Positions 1 through 7,134 of a stretch of DNA of 11,997 nucleotides are shown here, in pieces (positions within the stretch are counted from its first letter, which is position 1; each line of letters opens with the position of its first letter). The DNA lies in NCBI RefSeq assembly GCF_022780145.1, contig NZ_JALEXO010000117.1, forward strand, positions 1-11,997, in the 5' to 3' direction. A model generated the notes under the pieces. It saw only the letters and a program-made list of their open reading frames with translations, made no database searches and was not told where the DNA came from. The stretch comes from Intestinibacter sp. Lineage in GTDB: Bacteria > Bacillota > Clostridia > Peptostreptococcales > Peptostreptococcaceae. The position numbers and the translations under genes are program-made.

Positions 1-1
1 A

Positions 2-469
2 TCAAAATACCAAAAGGTTATGGAAATACCAGATGAATTAATCGTAAAATACTACGAATTACTAACTGATGTGAGCGAAGAAAAAATCGAAGAAGTTAAA
101 AAGATTCTGGAAGATCAATCTGTAAATCCAAGAGATATCAAGATGGACTTAGCAAAGGAAATAATAAGTCTATACCACACAGAAGAAGAAGTAGAACAGG
201 CTGAAGAAAGATTTAAGATGATATTCCAAATGGGTCAAAAACCTAAGGATATGGACACAGTAACTGTAAGCAAGGACGGCTTCGATTTGATTTCAACTGT
301 AGTAGATAAAGGTCTAGTATCAAGCAAGAGTGAATTTAGAAGATTATTGATACAAGGCGGAGTAAAGGTAAACGACGTCAAGATAGAAAAAGAATCTGAA
401 TTACCAAAAGAAGGAGAATTGGTAGTCCAAGTTGGCAAGAAGAGATTTATAAAAATAATAGTTTCTTAA
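2..469 (+). CDS. tyrS: Tyrosyl-tRNA synthetase, C-terminal part (5' end outside window)
   Basis: TyrRS charges tRNA-Tyr with tyrosine in the cytoplasm. Only the last 155 residues are present; the reading frame is open to the left edge and begins at base 2, so the ATG at 20 is internal. The first visible residues (KYQKVMEIPDELIVKYYELL) match the stretch that follows the KMSKS loop in bacterial TyrRS. This is followed by the helical linker and, over the last 65 residues or so, an S4 RNA-binding domain (DLISTVVDKGLVSSKSEFRR, then LIQGGVKVND). The family is usually 400-420 residues, so well over half of the gene lies upstream. The gene ends just before an intrinsic terminator. Family assignment is by recognition of these conserved stretches; the catalytic Rossmann domain is not visible here. 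Confidence 0.93.
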   Translation, partial: SKYQKVMEIPDELIVKYYELLTDVSEEKIEEVKKILEDQSVNPRDIKMDLAKEIISLYHTEEEVEQAEERFKMIFQMGQKPKDMDTVTVSKDGFDLISTVVDKGLVSSKSEFRRLLIQGGVKVNDVKIEKESELPKEGELVVQVGKKRFIKIIVS

Positions 470-476
470 TGAATAG

Positions 477-509
477 AAGGTGCTGTAGAAATAATGACAG
501 CACCTTTTT
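477..509 (+). terminator. Intrinsic terminator of tyrS
   Basis: A perfect 10-bp stem (AAGGTGCTGT at 477-486 with ACAGCACCTT at 497-506) encloses a 10-base loop and runs into five T residues. It sits 8 bases after the tyrS stop codon. The opposite strand has only a weak T run after the stem (TTCTATT), so it is mainly a forward terminator, though it may also limit readthrough from the convergent membrane-protein gene. Confidence 0.88.
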
Positions 510-515
510 AAATTT

Positions 516-1013
516 TTACCAACATCCAGGCGAAAGTATTCGTTCAATAACGAAAACGAGTATTGTTGTAATTATATTACTTACAATAATAGAACTAATT
601 AAGCTTTTTTCATTTGGAGCATCCTTAAATAAAAATCCGTAAACTAATGGAAACTCAATTATTAAAGTGCTAAGTAAGTATGCAAGTCCAATCGTATAAG
701 ATGGTGTGTGTTCCATCATTTGTTCAAAGGTGTATATTTCATCAAATGCATAAGTGAAATACGGAAAAATAAAAGATAAAATATTACTTATTAAAACAAC
801 TAAAAATGCTTTTAATAAATTTTTTACTTTTGCAAAGTGTACAACAAAAAATGTTTCGATTAATAACGTGATAATTATTACAAAAGGTAAAACGTCATAA
901 GGTCTTCTATCCGAAACCCAATGCCATGAGGAATTTGCATAAGATATAATAGGAAAACAACTTAAGCAAATTACAGAAAAAATAACGGTAAATAAGAGTT
1001 TATCTTTTTTCAT
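516..1013 (-). CDS. Small polytopic membrane protein, function unknown
   Basis: This 165-residue protein cannot be assigned to a named function. The ATG at 1013 is preceded by a good GGAGG site (rc of 1020-1025 region). Residues 1-26 look like a signal peptide or first membrane helix (MKKDK, hydrophobic core, then ISYAN as a possible cleavage site). Four further hydrophobic helices lie at about 42-61, 66-86, 107-128 and 138-158. Helix pairs 47-82 and 114-152 resemble each other: both start T-L-[LI]-I-E and both contain S-N-I at a similar spacing, suggesting an internal duplication of a two-helix unit. Glutamates 53, 120 and 157 lie in or at the edges of membrane helices, which is unusual for a passive membrane protein. 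The protein ends in Cys-Trp. It is convergent with tyrS and divergent from the BASS transporter gene, so it is probably a single-gene transcript. Base use is like its neighbours. Confidence 0.8.
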   Translation of the reverse strand: MKKDKLLFTVIFSVICLSCFPIISYANSSWHWVSDRRPYDVLPFVIIITLLIETFFVVHFAKVKNLLKAFLVVLISNILSFIFPYFTYAFDEIYTFEQMMEHTPSYTIGLAYLLSTLIIEFPLVYGFLFKDAPNEKSLISSIIVSNIITTILVFVIERILSPGCW

Positions 1014-1079
1014 AGTAATACCTCCAAAAGAAATAAAAAATTGTGTTGTAGTAACTATTTTTTTAACTATCTTAATAAA

Positions 1080-1088
1080 ATTTTAGCA
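1080..1088 (-). promoter_or_regulatory. Possible extended -10 promoter for the small membrane protein gene
   Basis: On the reverse strand TGCTAAAAT (rc of 1080-1088) reads as an extended -10 element. It lies about 65 bases upstream of the start codon. No convincing -35 hexamer is visible at 16-18 bases, and the region is so AT-rich that chance matches are easy. Confidence 0.3.
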
Positions 1089-1261
1089 TATCGAAAATTG
1101 ATATAAATTTAATTTAAACTAACAAAAGTCTTACAAAATATTACATCGAGAATTAAAATATTTAATATAAAAATCTGAATCTATATTATTATATTAAATA
1201 ATATATAAAAATAAAATAATATATAATGTTTCATCAAAAATAGTGATTTTTTTGAATATTA

Positions 1262-1270
1262 TGTTATTAT
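1262..1270 (+). promoter_or_regulatory. Possible extended -10 promoter of the BASS transporter gene
   Basis: TGTTATTAT has the TGn spacer element followed by a -10-like hexamer. The -35 position (TAGTGA at 1241-1246, 18-base spacing) is poor. Transcription would start near 1277, giving a leader of about 90 bases that begins with the inverted repeat at 1279-1319. Low confidence because the surroundings are AT-rich. Confidence 0.3.
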
Positions 1271-1278
1271 ATAAAAAG

Positions 1279-1319
1279 ATAATTCTTCAGTTCACATATA
1301 GTTCATATAGAAGGATTAT
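1279..1319. repeat. Inverted repeat upstream of the BASS transporter (operator or 5' hairpin)
   Basis: ATAATTCTTC (1279-1288) and GAAGGATTAT (1310-1319) are inverted copies with 9 of 10 positions matching; the exception is a T:G pair that could wobble in RNA. The 21-base centre itself holds two similar direct units, GTTCACATATA and GTTCATATAGA. It lies 47 bases upstream of the start codon and just downstream of the candidate -10 box. It could be a dimeric repressor site or a leader hairpin; no known operator consensus is recognised. Confidence 0.5.
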
Positions 1320-1366
1320 AGATTTTAGTTTTATGGTAAATAATTAAATAAAAGGGAGGCATTATT

Positions 1367-2329
1367 ATGAATTTTGTAGATAAGTTGGGGAACTTTGTAA
1401 AAAAATACTTATCTCTATTAGTTTTAATTGGGGCAGCTATATCTTATATTAATCCTAATATATTTATAGGAGTAGTTCCATACTTCAATGCAATTTTAGG
1501 ATTCATCATGTTTGGTATGGGTATGACATTGACTAAGGAGGACTTTATATTAATCTTTAAAAAACCTAAAGATGTTATATTAGGACTTTTAATTCAAATG
1601 ATAACTATGTCAGTAGGTGCATTTATAGTAGTTAAAGTATTAGGTTTAAAGGGTGATATTGCAGTAGGTCTTATATTATTAGGAGCTTGTCCAGGGGGAA
1701 CTACTTCAAACGTAATGAGCTTTATAGCTAAAGCAGACGTTGCATTATCAGTAACTTATACTTCAATATTTACTTTTATAGCACCACTTGTTACACCAGC
1801 ATTAATTTATTTATTTGCAGGAACTTACGTACAAGTTGATGGTTTAGGTATGTTTATATCAATATCTAAAGTTGTTTTAATACCAATTATATTAGGTATA
1901 ATAGCTAATACGTTCTTCTCTAAAGCAGCACAAAAATGTGTTAGAGTATTACCTTCAGTATCTGGTCTTGCAATGGTACTTTTAGTTGCAGGTATAGTAG
2001 CAGCTAATGCATCTAAATTAAATGCATCAGTAATAATAGTAGCAATAGCAGTAATTATTCACAATATCTACGGATATTTCTGTGGTTACTTCGGTGGTAA
2101 ACTTGTTGGATTTAAAGAAAGAAAGAGAAGAACTCTATCTATAGAAACTGGTATGAAAAATGCTACATTAGCTACAGTTTTAGCAGCAGCACATTTCGCA
2201 CCAGAAGCAGCAATAGCACCAGCAATTGCAGGTATATGGCATGCATTCTCAGTTTCAGTACTTGCTAACTATTGGGGTAATAAGGAAATAACTGACGAAG
2301 ATGAAGATGAATTACAACAAGCTAAATAG
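1367..2329 (+). CDS. Bile acid:sodium symporter (BASS) family transporter
   Basis: A 320-residue integral membrane protein, predicted to import an organic anion together with sodium. The length and an almost continuous series of hydrophobic helices fit the ten-helix BASS fold. Conserved stretches are FGMGMTLTKEDF (49-60), GACPGGTTSNVMSFIAKAD (107-124, the first broken helix region) and the IETGMKNATLA block (259-269), whose E260 and N265 lie where family members bind sodium. The C-terminus is acidic and cytoplasmic. It resembles the prokaryotic YocS/PanS branch, some of which moves 2-oxo acids or ketopantoate, but the substrate cannot be read from sequence. GGGAGG at 1354-1359 supports the ATG at 1367. 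It seems to be a single gene; the terminator at 2448-2480 follows. Confidence 0.88.
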   Translation: MNFVDKLGNFVKKYLSLLVLIGAAISYINPNIFIGVVPYFNAILGFIMFGMGMTLTKEDFILIFKKPKDVILGLLIQMITMSVGAFIVVKVLGLKGDIAVGLILLGACPGGTTSNVMSFIAKADVALSVTYTSIFTFIAPLVTPALIYLFAGTYVQVDGLGMFISISKVVLIPIILGIIANTFFSKAAQKCVRVLPSVSGLAMVLLVAGIVAANASKLNASVIIVAIAVIIHNIYGYFCGYFGGKLVGFKERKRRTLSIETGMKNATLATVLAAAHFAPEAAIAPAIAGIWHAFSVSVLANYWGNKEITDEDEDELQQAK

Positions 2330-2369
2330 TGAGCTTGATAAATAATATACAAAAATTGTTAAAAATTTG

Positions 2370-2398
2370 TTGAGAAAATATTTGTTATATGATACACT
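2370..2398 (+). promoter_or_regulatory. Sigma-A-like promoter of the ABC importer operon
   Basis: TTGAGA (2370-2375) is followed after 17 bases by TACACT (2393-2398), with a TG dinucleotide one base ahead of the -10 (TGATACACT, extended -10). Transcription would start near 2405, giving a leader of about 112 bases to the TTG start at 2517. The predicted leader contains an intrinsic terminator. Confidence 0.55.
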
Positions 2399-2447
2399 TA
2401 TCTCAAGTTAATATTTAATTTGTAAGATATCAATGAATGATATTTAG

Positions 2448-2480
2448 GCCATGAAGGTTTTTGCTTCATGGCTTTTATTT
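2448..2480 (+). terminator. Intrinsic terminator or attenuator ahead of the binding-protein gene
   Basis: A perfect 9-bp stem, GCCATGAAG (2448-2456) with CTTCATGGC (2464-2472), closes a 7-base loop and is followed by TTTTATTTTTTT. It can terminate transcripts of the BASS gene. However, the best promoter for the ABC operon lies upstream of it, and only 30 bases separate it from the ribosome binding site, so it may also act as an attenuator. No clear alternative antiterminator pairing was found by eye; a small hairpin (ATATC at 2427-2431 with GATAT) sits just before it. Confidence 0.8.
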
Positions 2481-2502
2481 TTTTATTGGGATTATAATCA
2501 AA

Positions 2503-2508
2503 GGGAGG
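2503..2508 (+). promoter_or_regulatory. Ribosome binding site selecting the TTG start of the binding protein
   Basis: GGGAGG lies 8 bases before TTG at 2517. An in-frame ATG at 2451 also exists, but it lies inside the terminator stem, has no ribosome binding site, and would put 22 residues in front of a standard lipoprotein signal peptide. Confidence 0.85.
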
Positions 2509-2516
2509 TTATTATT

Positions 2517-4148
2517 TTGAAATTTAAAAAATTATTGGCTTTAGGATTGGCTGTAGCTTTATCAGTTACAAGTTTAGTGGGATGCTCTCAATCAAGTAGT
2601 AGCTCTTCAAATTCTTCGTCAGAAGCTACTTCTAAAAGAGAAGAAAGAATAAAAAACGATGAATTAATAGTTGCAATAGGTGCTGAACCAGAGACAGGAT
2701 TTGATGCTACAACAGGAGGACACGGTTCACTTACAAAGGTGTTTTTTTCAACTCTATTTAAAAGGGATAAAGATTTAGGATTTGAAAACGATTTAGCTAC
2801 AGGATATAAGGTATCCGATGACAAGTTAACTTGGACAGTAACTATTAGAGATGATGCTAAATTTACAGATGGTGAACCTGTAAAGGCAGAGGATGTGGCG
2901 TTTACTTATGAAACTGCCAAAGAATCAGGCTCAGAAATAGATTTAACAATGATAGACAGTGTAAAGGTCGTAGATGATACAACTGTAGAGTTTAAATTGA
3001 CTAGAACTTATTCAGCATTTATGGAAAGATTAGCTTACTTAGGTATAGTTCCTAAGCATGCCTACGATGAAAACTTTAAGGACAACCCAATCGGATCTGG
3101 TCCTTATGAATTTGTACAATGGGACAAGGGTCAACAGGTTATAGCTAAAGCTAATGAAAATTACTACGGCGACAAACCAAAAATAAAACAATTGACAATG
3201 GTATTTTTAGATACTGACGCTGCTTTTTCAGCAGTTCAAACAGGTGATATAGACGTTTGCCAAATAAACGGTAATTTAGCAGATAAAGAGGTAGAGGGAA
3301 CACAAGTAATAAATATACCAAGTATAGAATGCTACGGTGTATGCTTCCCAACAATTCCAAACGAAGGCAAAAAAGCAAAAGATGGATATGAAATGGGTAA
3401 CAACGTAACAAGTGATATAGCTATAAGAAAGGCTTTAAATACAGCTATAGATAGACAAAAAATCGTAGACGGCGTACTTAACGGATATGGTAGTGTATCT
3501 ACTACAGGTCTTGAACAAATGCCTTGGGAAAATAAAGATACAGAGCTATCTAAAGATGAATACGCAAATGTAGACGAAGCTAAAAAAATACTATCTGACG
3601 CTGGATGGGAAGATACTGACGGCGATGGTATAGTTGAAAAAGACGGTCAAAAGGCAGAATTTAAATTACTTTACACTGAAGGTACATACAGACAAGAGAT
3701 GGCTCTAGAATTTGTAAATGTAGCAAAAGAAATAGGTATAAGCGTAGATTTAGAAATCAGAACTTGGGATACAATAGTTGAAGATATACATAGAGAAGCA
3801 GTATTTTTCGGATTTGGTTCAGGTGATCCATCAGAATTATACAACCTATACTACGGACCTATAGCAGGTGGAACAGTATCTTGGGATAACTCAGGATGCT
3901 ACAATAACGAAAAAGTAAATGAAGATATAGACAAGGCTTTAGATTCTACAGATGAAAAAGAAGCTCTTAAATACTGGAAGGATCTTCAAAATTACACATC
4001 AGCTAAAGGCGACGCTCCATATTGCTGGCTTGCAAATGCAAATCATGTATACCTAGCAGCAGATGGATTTGATTTTGGAAATCCAGTAGTTCAACCACAC
4101 GGAGGAAGAATATTTGATAACGTAACAGAATGGTCTTGGAAAAAATAA
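2517..4148 (+). CDS. Peptide/nickel-type ABC importer, substrate-binding lipoprotein
   Basis: A 543-residue extracellular solute-binding protein of family 5 (the DppA/OppA/NikA class), which delivers ligand to the permeases encoded next. From the TTG start it begins MKFKKLLALGLAVALSVTSL and has a lipobox LVGC, with Cys23 as the lipidation site, followed by a Ser-rich linker to about residue 37. The mature part shows the family's typical blocks: DLATGYKVSDDKLTWTVTIR, then DAKFTDGEPVKAEDVAFTYE, IGSGPYEFVQW, and IAIRKALNTAIDRQKIVDGV. The opening EPETGFDATTGG resembles a subgroup often annotated as nickel or dipeptide binding. Several cysteines and histidines occur in the mature domain (for example SIECYGVCF and NANHVYL), but this is not enough to choose metal over peptide. 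It is the first gene of a five-gene operon. A hairpin after it may favour its higher expression. Confidence 0.9.
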   Translation: MKFKKLLALGLAVALSVTSLVGCSQSSSSSSNSSSEATSKREERIKNDELIVAIGAEPETGFDATTGGHGSLTKVFFSTLFKRDKDLGFENDLATGYKVSDDKLTWTVTIRDDAKFTDGEPVKAEDVAFTYETAKESGSEIDLTMIDSVKVVDDTTVEFKLTRTYSAFMERLAYLGIVPKHAYDENFKDNPIGSGPYEFVQWDKGQQVIAKANENYYGDKPKIKQLTMVFLDTDAAFSAVQTGDIDVCQINGNLADKEVEGTQVINIPSIECYGVCFPTIPNEGKKAKDGYEMGNNVTSDIAIRKALNTAIDRQKIVDGVLNGYGSVSTTGLEQMPWENKDTELSKDEYANVDEAKKILSDAGWEDTDGDGIVEKDGQKAEFKLLYTEGTYRQEMALEFVNVAKEIGISVDLEIRTWDTIVEDIHREAVFFGFGSGDPSELYNLYYGPIAGGTVSWDNSGCYNNEKVNEDIDKALDSTDEKEALKYWKDLQNYTSAKGDAPYCWLANANHVYLAADGFDFGNPVVQPHGGRIFDNVTEWSWKK

Positions 4149-4162
4149 TATTTGATATAAAC

Positions 4163-4210
4163 AGTAGTATCTACTTAGAGTTGTTTAGGTAGGTACTACT
4201 TTATAGTTTT
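4163..4210 (+). terminator. Hairpin between binding-protein and permease genes (leaky terminator or mRNA stabiliser)
   Basis: AGTAGTATCTAC (4163-4174) pairs with GTAGGTACTACT (4189-4200), 12 positions with one T:G wobble, across a 14-base loop. It is followed by TTATAGTTTTAATTT, which is T-rich but interrupted. It sits 15 bases after the binding-protein stop codon. Such elements after binding-protein genes commonly allow only partial readthrough or protect the upstream mRNA; that role is inferred here. Confidence 0.65.
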
Positions 4211-4273
4211 AATTTATAGGAAAACGCAGTGCAAAATCCATTGTAAAGGTATTTATAATTAAAGATTTTGTTA

Positions 4274-4279
4274 TATAAT
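4274..4279 (+). promoter_or_regulatory. Weak candidate -10 box upstream of the first permease
   Basis: A perfect TATAAT lies 61 bases before the permease start, but no -35 hexamer resembling TTGACA is visible at 16-19 bases. It may be a minor internal promoter or chance. Confidence 0.2.
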
Positions 4280-4339
4280 TGTATAGTGTGGAAAATTATT
4301 TCTCACAAAATACAAGATAAATATTTAAGGAGAAAAAAG

Positions 4340-5326
4340 ATGAATAAAGGGATGGGTAAATTTTTAACTAAAAAGTTTTTAAAATTAATAACTCTTTTAG
4401 TAGCTCTTTGTATAATTACCTTTGTACTTATGGAGTTATCGCCGATAGACCCGGTGACAGCTTATGTTGGTGCATCTACAAAGGTAAGTGCAGAGCAAAG
4501 GGCGTTGATAGCAGAACATTGGGGTTTAAATCAGCCTCCGCTAGTTAGATTTTGGTCTTGGTTTAAGTCTATTATAACTGGAGATTGGGGAACTTCTATG
4601 ATTTATAGAAGACCTGTTTTGGAGGTTATAGGACAAAAGTTCTTGTCTTCTATATGGCTTATGGCTATATCGTGGATACTTTCTGGAATTATAGGATTTG
4701 TTTTGGGAATTATAGCAGGAGTAAAGGAAGGAAAGTTAGTAGATAAGATAATACGTAGCTATTGCTATATAATTATGTCGACTCCAACATTTTGGCTTGG
4801 AATACTTTGTATAATGGTATTTGCTGTAAAACTAGGTTGGTTCCCGGTGGCACTGAGTGTTCCTATAGGTGTTTTATCTGAAAATGTCGGTATATACGAA
4901 AGGTTGCAGCATATAATACTTCCAGCTTTGACACTTGGAGTTATAGGAATTTCAAGTATATGTATGAATACTAGAGAAAAGGTCGTAGAGATAATGTCTA
5001 CAGACTACGTGTTATTTGCGAAGGCTCGCGGTGAAAGTCTAAGACAAATAGTATTTCACCACGTTCTAAAAAATGTATCACTTCCAGCTATAACACTTCA
5101 ATTTTTATCTTTTAGTGAGTTGTTTGGAGGAACTATATTTGTAGAGCAGGTATTCTCGTATCCTGGATTAGGACAGGCTACAGTTGCAGCTGGTCTTAAG
5201 GGGGATTTACCTCTTCTTATGGGGATTGCCATAATAAGTTTAATTTTTGTTTATTCAGGAAATATAATAGCAGATTTATTGTATCGTCTAATAGATCCTA
5301 GAATAAGAGAGGGGCGCGATTTATAA
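4340..5326 (+). CDS. Peptide/nickel-type ABC importer, permease 1 (DppB class)
   Basis: A 328-residue inner-membrane permease that forms the translocation pore together with the next gene product. It has the N-terminal helix and SPIDPVTAY stretch (34-42) typical of DppB/NikB proteins. The WGLNQPPLVRFWSW segment (61-74) and GDWGTSMIYRRPV (81-93) follow. The cytoplasmic EAA loop, which contacts the ATPases, is at about 222-245 (DYVLFAKARGESLRQIVFHH). It ends in the class's usual DPRIREG. ATG at 4340 is chosen because AAGGAG lies at 4327-4332; an in-frame upstream ATG at 4268 has no such site and would add 24 unrelated residues. The stop codon shares a base with the start of permease 2 (TAATG), so the two are translationally coupled. 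Confidence 0.92.
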   Translation: MNKGMGKFLTKKFLKLITLLVALCIITFVLMELSPIDPVTAYVGASTKVSAEQRALIAEHWGLNQPPLVRFWSWFKSIITGDWGTSMIYRRPVLEVIGQKFLSSIWLMAISWILSGIIGFVLGIIAGVKEGKLVDKIIRSYCYIIMSTPTFWLGILCIMVFAVKLGWFPVALSVPIGVLSENVGIYERLQHIILPALTLGVIGISSICMNTREKVVEIMSTDYVLFAKARGESLRQIVFHHVLKNVSLPAITLQFLSFSELFGGTIFVEQVFSYPGLGQATVAAGLKGDLPLLMGIAIISLIFVYSGNIIADLLYRLIDPRIREGRDL

Positions 5327-6183
5327 TGGAAAATATTAAAAATACAGAAAAAAAATCGATTTTTAAACTCGGAGTTAGAGAAAAAACAATATTTTCTATA
5401 GGATTATTCGCTTTTTTCTTTATAGTGATTTTAGTATGGGGTAGCTTTATAAAGGTAGACGATTTATATGTAGATTTGCCTAATAAATTTCAATCTCCAT
5501 CACTTTCTCATTTATTTGGGACTGACTGGGTAGGAAGAGATATGCTTACAAGAACTATAAAGGGTCTTAGTTTGAGTATGAAAATAGGCCTACTTGCTAC
5601 TGTAGTAAGTACAATAATAGCGATATTACTTGGAATTATAGGACCTACTTTTGGTAAAAGGGTAGATGCTGTTATAACATGGTTTATAGATTTAGTTTTA
5701 TCAGTACCTCATACATTGGTAGTAATACTTATATCGATAGCTATGGGAGGCGGTATGAAGGGGATTGTAATAGGGGTTGCAGTTACCCACTGGACATCTC
5801 TTACTAGAGTTATAAGAGCTGAGGTTATGCAGATAATGGAATCTGATTACACTAAGATTGCTAGAAATTTCGGCAAATCCAATTGGTATATAGCAAAGGA
5901 ACACGTACTACCTCATGTAATACCACAGATAATAGTAGGTGCTGTACTTATATTCCCACATGCTATTTTGCATGAAGCATCAGTTACTTTTTTAGGATTT
6001 GGACTTCCACCTCATGAGCCAGCTATAGGTGTAATTTTATCTGAGAGCATGAAGTACTTGACAGGTGGTTACTGGTGGCTTGCTTTTTTCCCAGGGCTTA
6101 GCTTAGTTTTAGTATCTATGATGGTAGATAGAATCGGGAAAAATATAGAAAAATTAATAAATCCTAAGACTGCATATAAATAG
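5326..6183 (+). CDS. Peptide/nickel-type ABC importer, permease 2 (DppC class)
   Basis: A 285-residue inner-membrane permease partnering the preceding protein. The N-terminal membrane helix (about 21-42) is followed by the hallmark HLFGTDWVGRDMLTR (62-76) of DppC/OppC/NikC proteins. Further membrane helices lie between about 85 and 270. The EAA loop is at about 174-197 (DYTKIARNFGKSNWYIAKEH), and the conserved EASVTFLGFGLPPHEPAIG (217-235) follows. Start codon and previous stop overlap by one base. The next gene begins 9 bases downstream with its AGGAGG site touching this stop codon, so the permeases and ATPases form one tight transcript. Confidence 0.93.
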   Translation: MENIKNTEKKSIFKLGVREKTIFSIGLFAFFFIVILVWGSFIKVDDLYVDLPNKFQSPSLSHLFGTDWVGRDMLTRTIKGLSLSMKIGLLATVVSTIIAILLGIIGPTFGKRVDAVITWFIDLVLSVPHTLVVILISIAMGGGMKGIVIGVAVTHWTSLTRVIRAEVMQIMESDYTKIARNFGKSNWYIAKEHVLPHVIPQIIVGAVLIFPHAILHEASVTFLGFGLPPHEPAIGVILSESMKYLTGGYWWLAFFPGLSLVLVSMMVDRIGKNIEKLINPKTAYK

Positions 6184-6192
6184 GAGGCCGAT

Positions 6193-7134
6193 ATGAAGGA
6201 TGCAATTTTAAAGGTAAAGGATTTGGGAATATCATTTTCTCAATATACAAAGGGATTAGTTAGAAGCGATTTAAATGTAATAAAAAATTTAGATATAGAA
6301 TTAAATGAAGGAGAAATCCTAGCTGTTGTGGGTTCTAGTGGTTCAGGTAAGAGCTTGCTTGCCCATGCGATACTTGGAATACTGCCGGATAATGCGTCTG
6401 TAGAAGGAACTATAACCTACAAGGGAGAAGAACTAACAAGAAAAAAACAAGAAAAGTTAAGAGGAGACGAGATTGTATTAATTCCTCAATCAGTAAACTA
6501 CCTAGATCCTCTTAAAAAAGTAGGAAATCAAATAAAAATATCTATAAAAAACAAAGATAAAAAGGCTAAGGATCAAATAGTAGATAGATTATTTGAAAAA
6601 TACAATTTAGATAAAAAGGTAAAAAACTACTATCCTTTTCAACTATCAGGAGGTATGGCGAGAAAGGTGCTTTTATGTACTGCGCTCGCTTCAGATAGTA
6701 AGGTTATAATAGCAGATGAACCGACTCCTGGACTTGATGAAGTTTCTTTAAATGAAGTTCTTAAGGATTTTAGAGAGATAGCAGACAGCGGATGTGCAGT
6801 GCTTATGATAACTCATGATATAACAGCGGCACTTAAAATAGCCGATAAAGTGGCGATTTTTTATGCAGGATCTACTTTAGAGGTTGCAGATAAAAGTGAC
6901 TTTAAAAACAACGGTGAAAATCTCAGACATCCTTATACAAAGGCTCTTTACGAGGCTCTACCTAGTAACGATTTTACTGCTATGGATGACAAAACACAGC
7001 CATTGCCAAATGAGCTACCAAAAGGATGTGTATTCTCTGATAGATGCAAGCTAAAAACAAAAGAATGTGAAGAAAGAGTTCCTGAAAATAGAGAAATTAG
7101 AAACGGAAAGGTGAGATGTATTCATGCAACTTAA
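6193..7134 (+). CDS. Peptide/nickel-type ABC importer, ATPase 1 (DppD class)
   Basis: A 313-residue cytoplasmic ATPase that energises the importer. Walker A is GSSGSGKS (47-54), the Q-loop Gln is 99, the signature is LSGGM (151-155), Walker B is VIIADE (171-176) and the switch His is 208. After the ATPase core comes the oligopeptide-type C-terminal extension starting at HPYT (246-249). It holds four cysteines at 279, 285, 292 and 309 (C-x5-C-x6-C-x16-C). A similar cysteine set binds an iron-sulfur cluster in at least one structurally studied DppD, as I recall, so a cluster is possible here. AGGAGG at 6183-6188 supports the ATG. Its 3' end overlaps the start of ATPase 2 by 11 bases. Confidence 0.93.
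   Translation: MKDAILKVKDLGISFSQYTKGLVRSDLNVIKNLDIELNEGEILAVVGSSGSGKSLLAHAILGILPDNASVEGTITYKGEELTRKKQEKLRGDEIVLIPQSVNYLDPLKKVGNQIKISIKNKDKKAKDQIVDRLFEKYNLDKKVKNYYPFQLSGGMARKVLLCTALASDSKVIIADEPTPGLDEVSLNEVLKDFREIADSGCAVLMITHDITAALKIADKVAIFYAGSTLEVADKSDFKNNGENLRHPYTKALYEALPSNDFTAMDDKTQPLPNELPKGCVFSDRCKLKTKECEERVPENREIRNGKVRCIHAT

Larger units (their letters stand above)
1014..1366. other. AT-rich divergent intergenic spacer
   Basis: This 353-base spacer separates the reverse-strand membrane protein from the forward BASS transporter. It contains no open frame with a ribosome binding site and no recognisable RNA gene or riboswitch. What can be seen is a possible reverse promoter (1080-1088), a possible forward extended -10 (1262-1270) and an inverted repeat at 1279-1319, listed separately. 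The part from 1140 to 1280 is almost entirely A and T. Confidence 0.7.

Noticed and set aside
1236..1258. TCAAAAA/TTTTTGA hairpin in the BASS upstream region as a terminator
   Set aside because: The stem is almost all A-T with no GC clamp, and no upstream gene is transcribed in that direction to need it.
2360..2385. CodY-like box near the ABC operon promoter
   Set aside because: The best alignment to AATTTTCWGAAAATT has about five mismatches, which is expected by chance in sequence this AT-rich.
2493..2498. TATAAT after the leader terminator as promoter for the ABC operon
   Set aside because: There is no -35 partner, and transcription would start at the ribosome binding site itself, leaving no usable leader.
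2451..2516. Longer version of the binding protein from ATG at 2451
   Set aside because: The ATG lies in a terminator stem without a ribosome binding site, and the extra 22 residues would precede an intact lipoprotein signal peptide that starts at the TTG at 2517.
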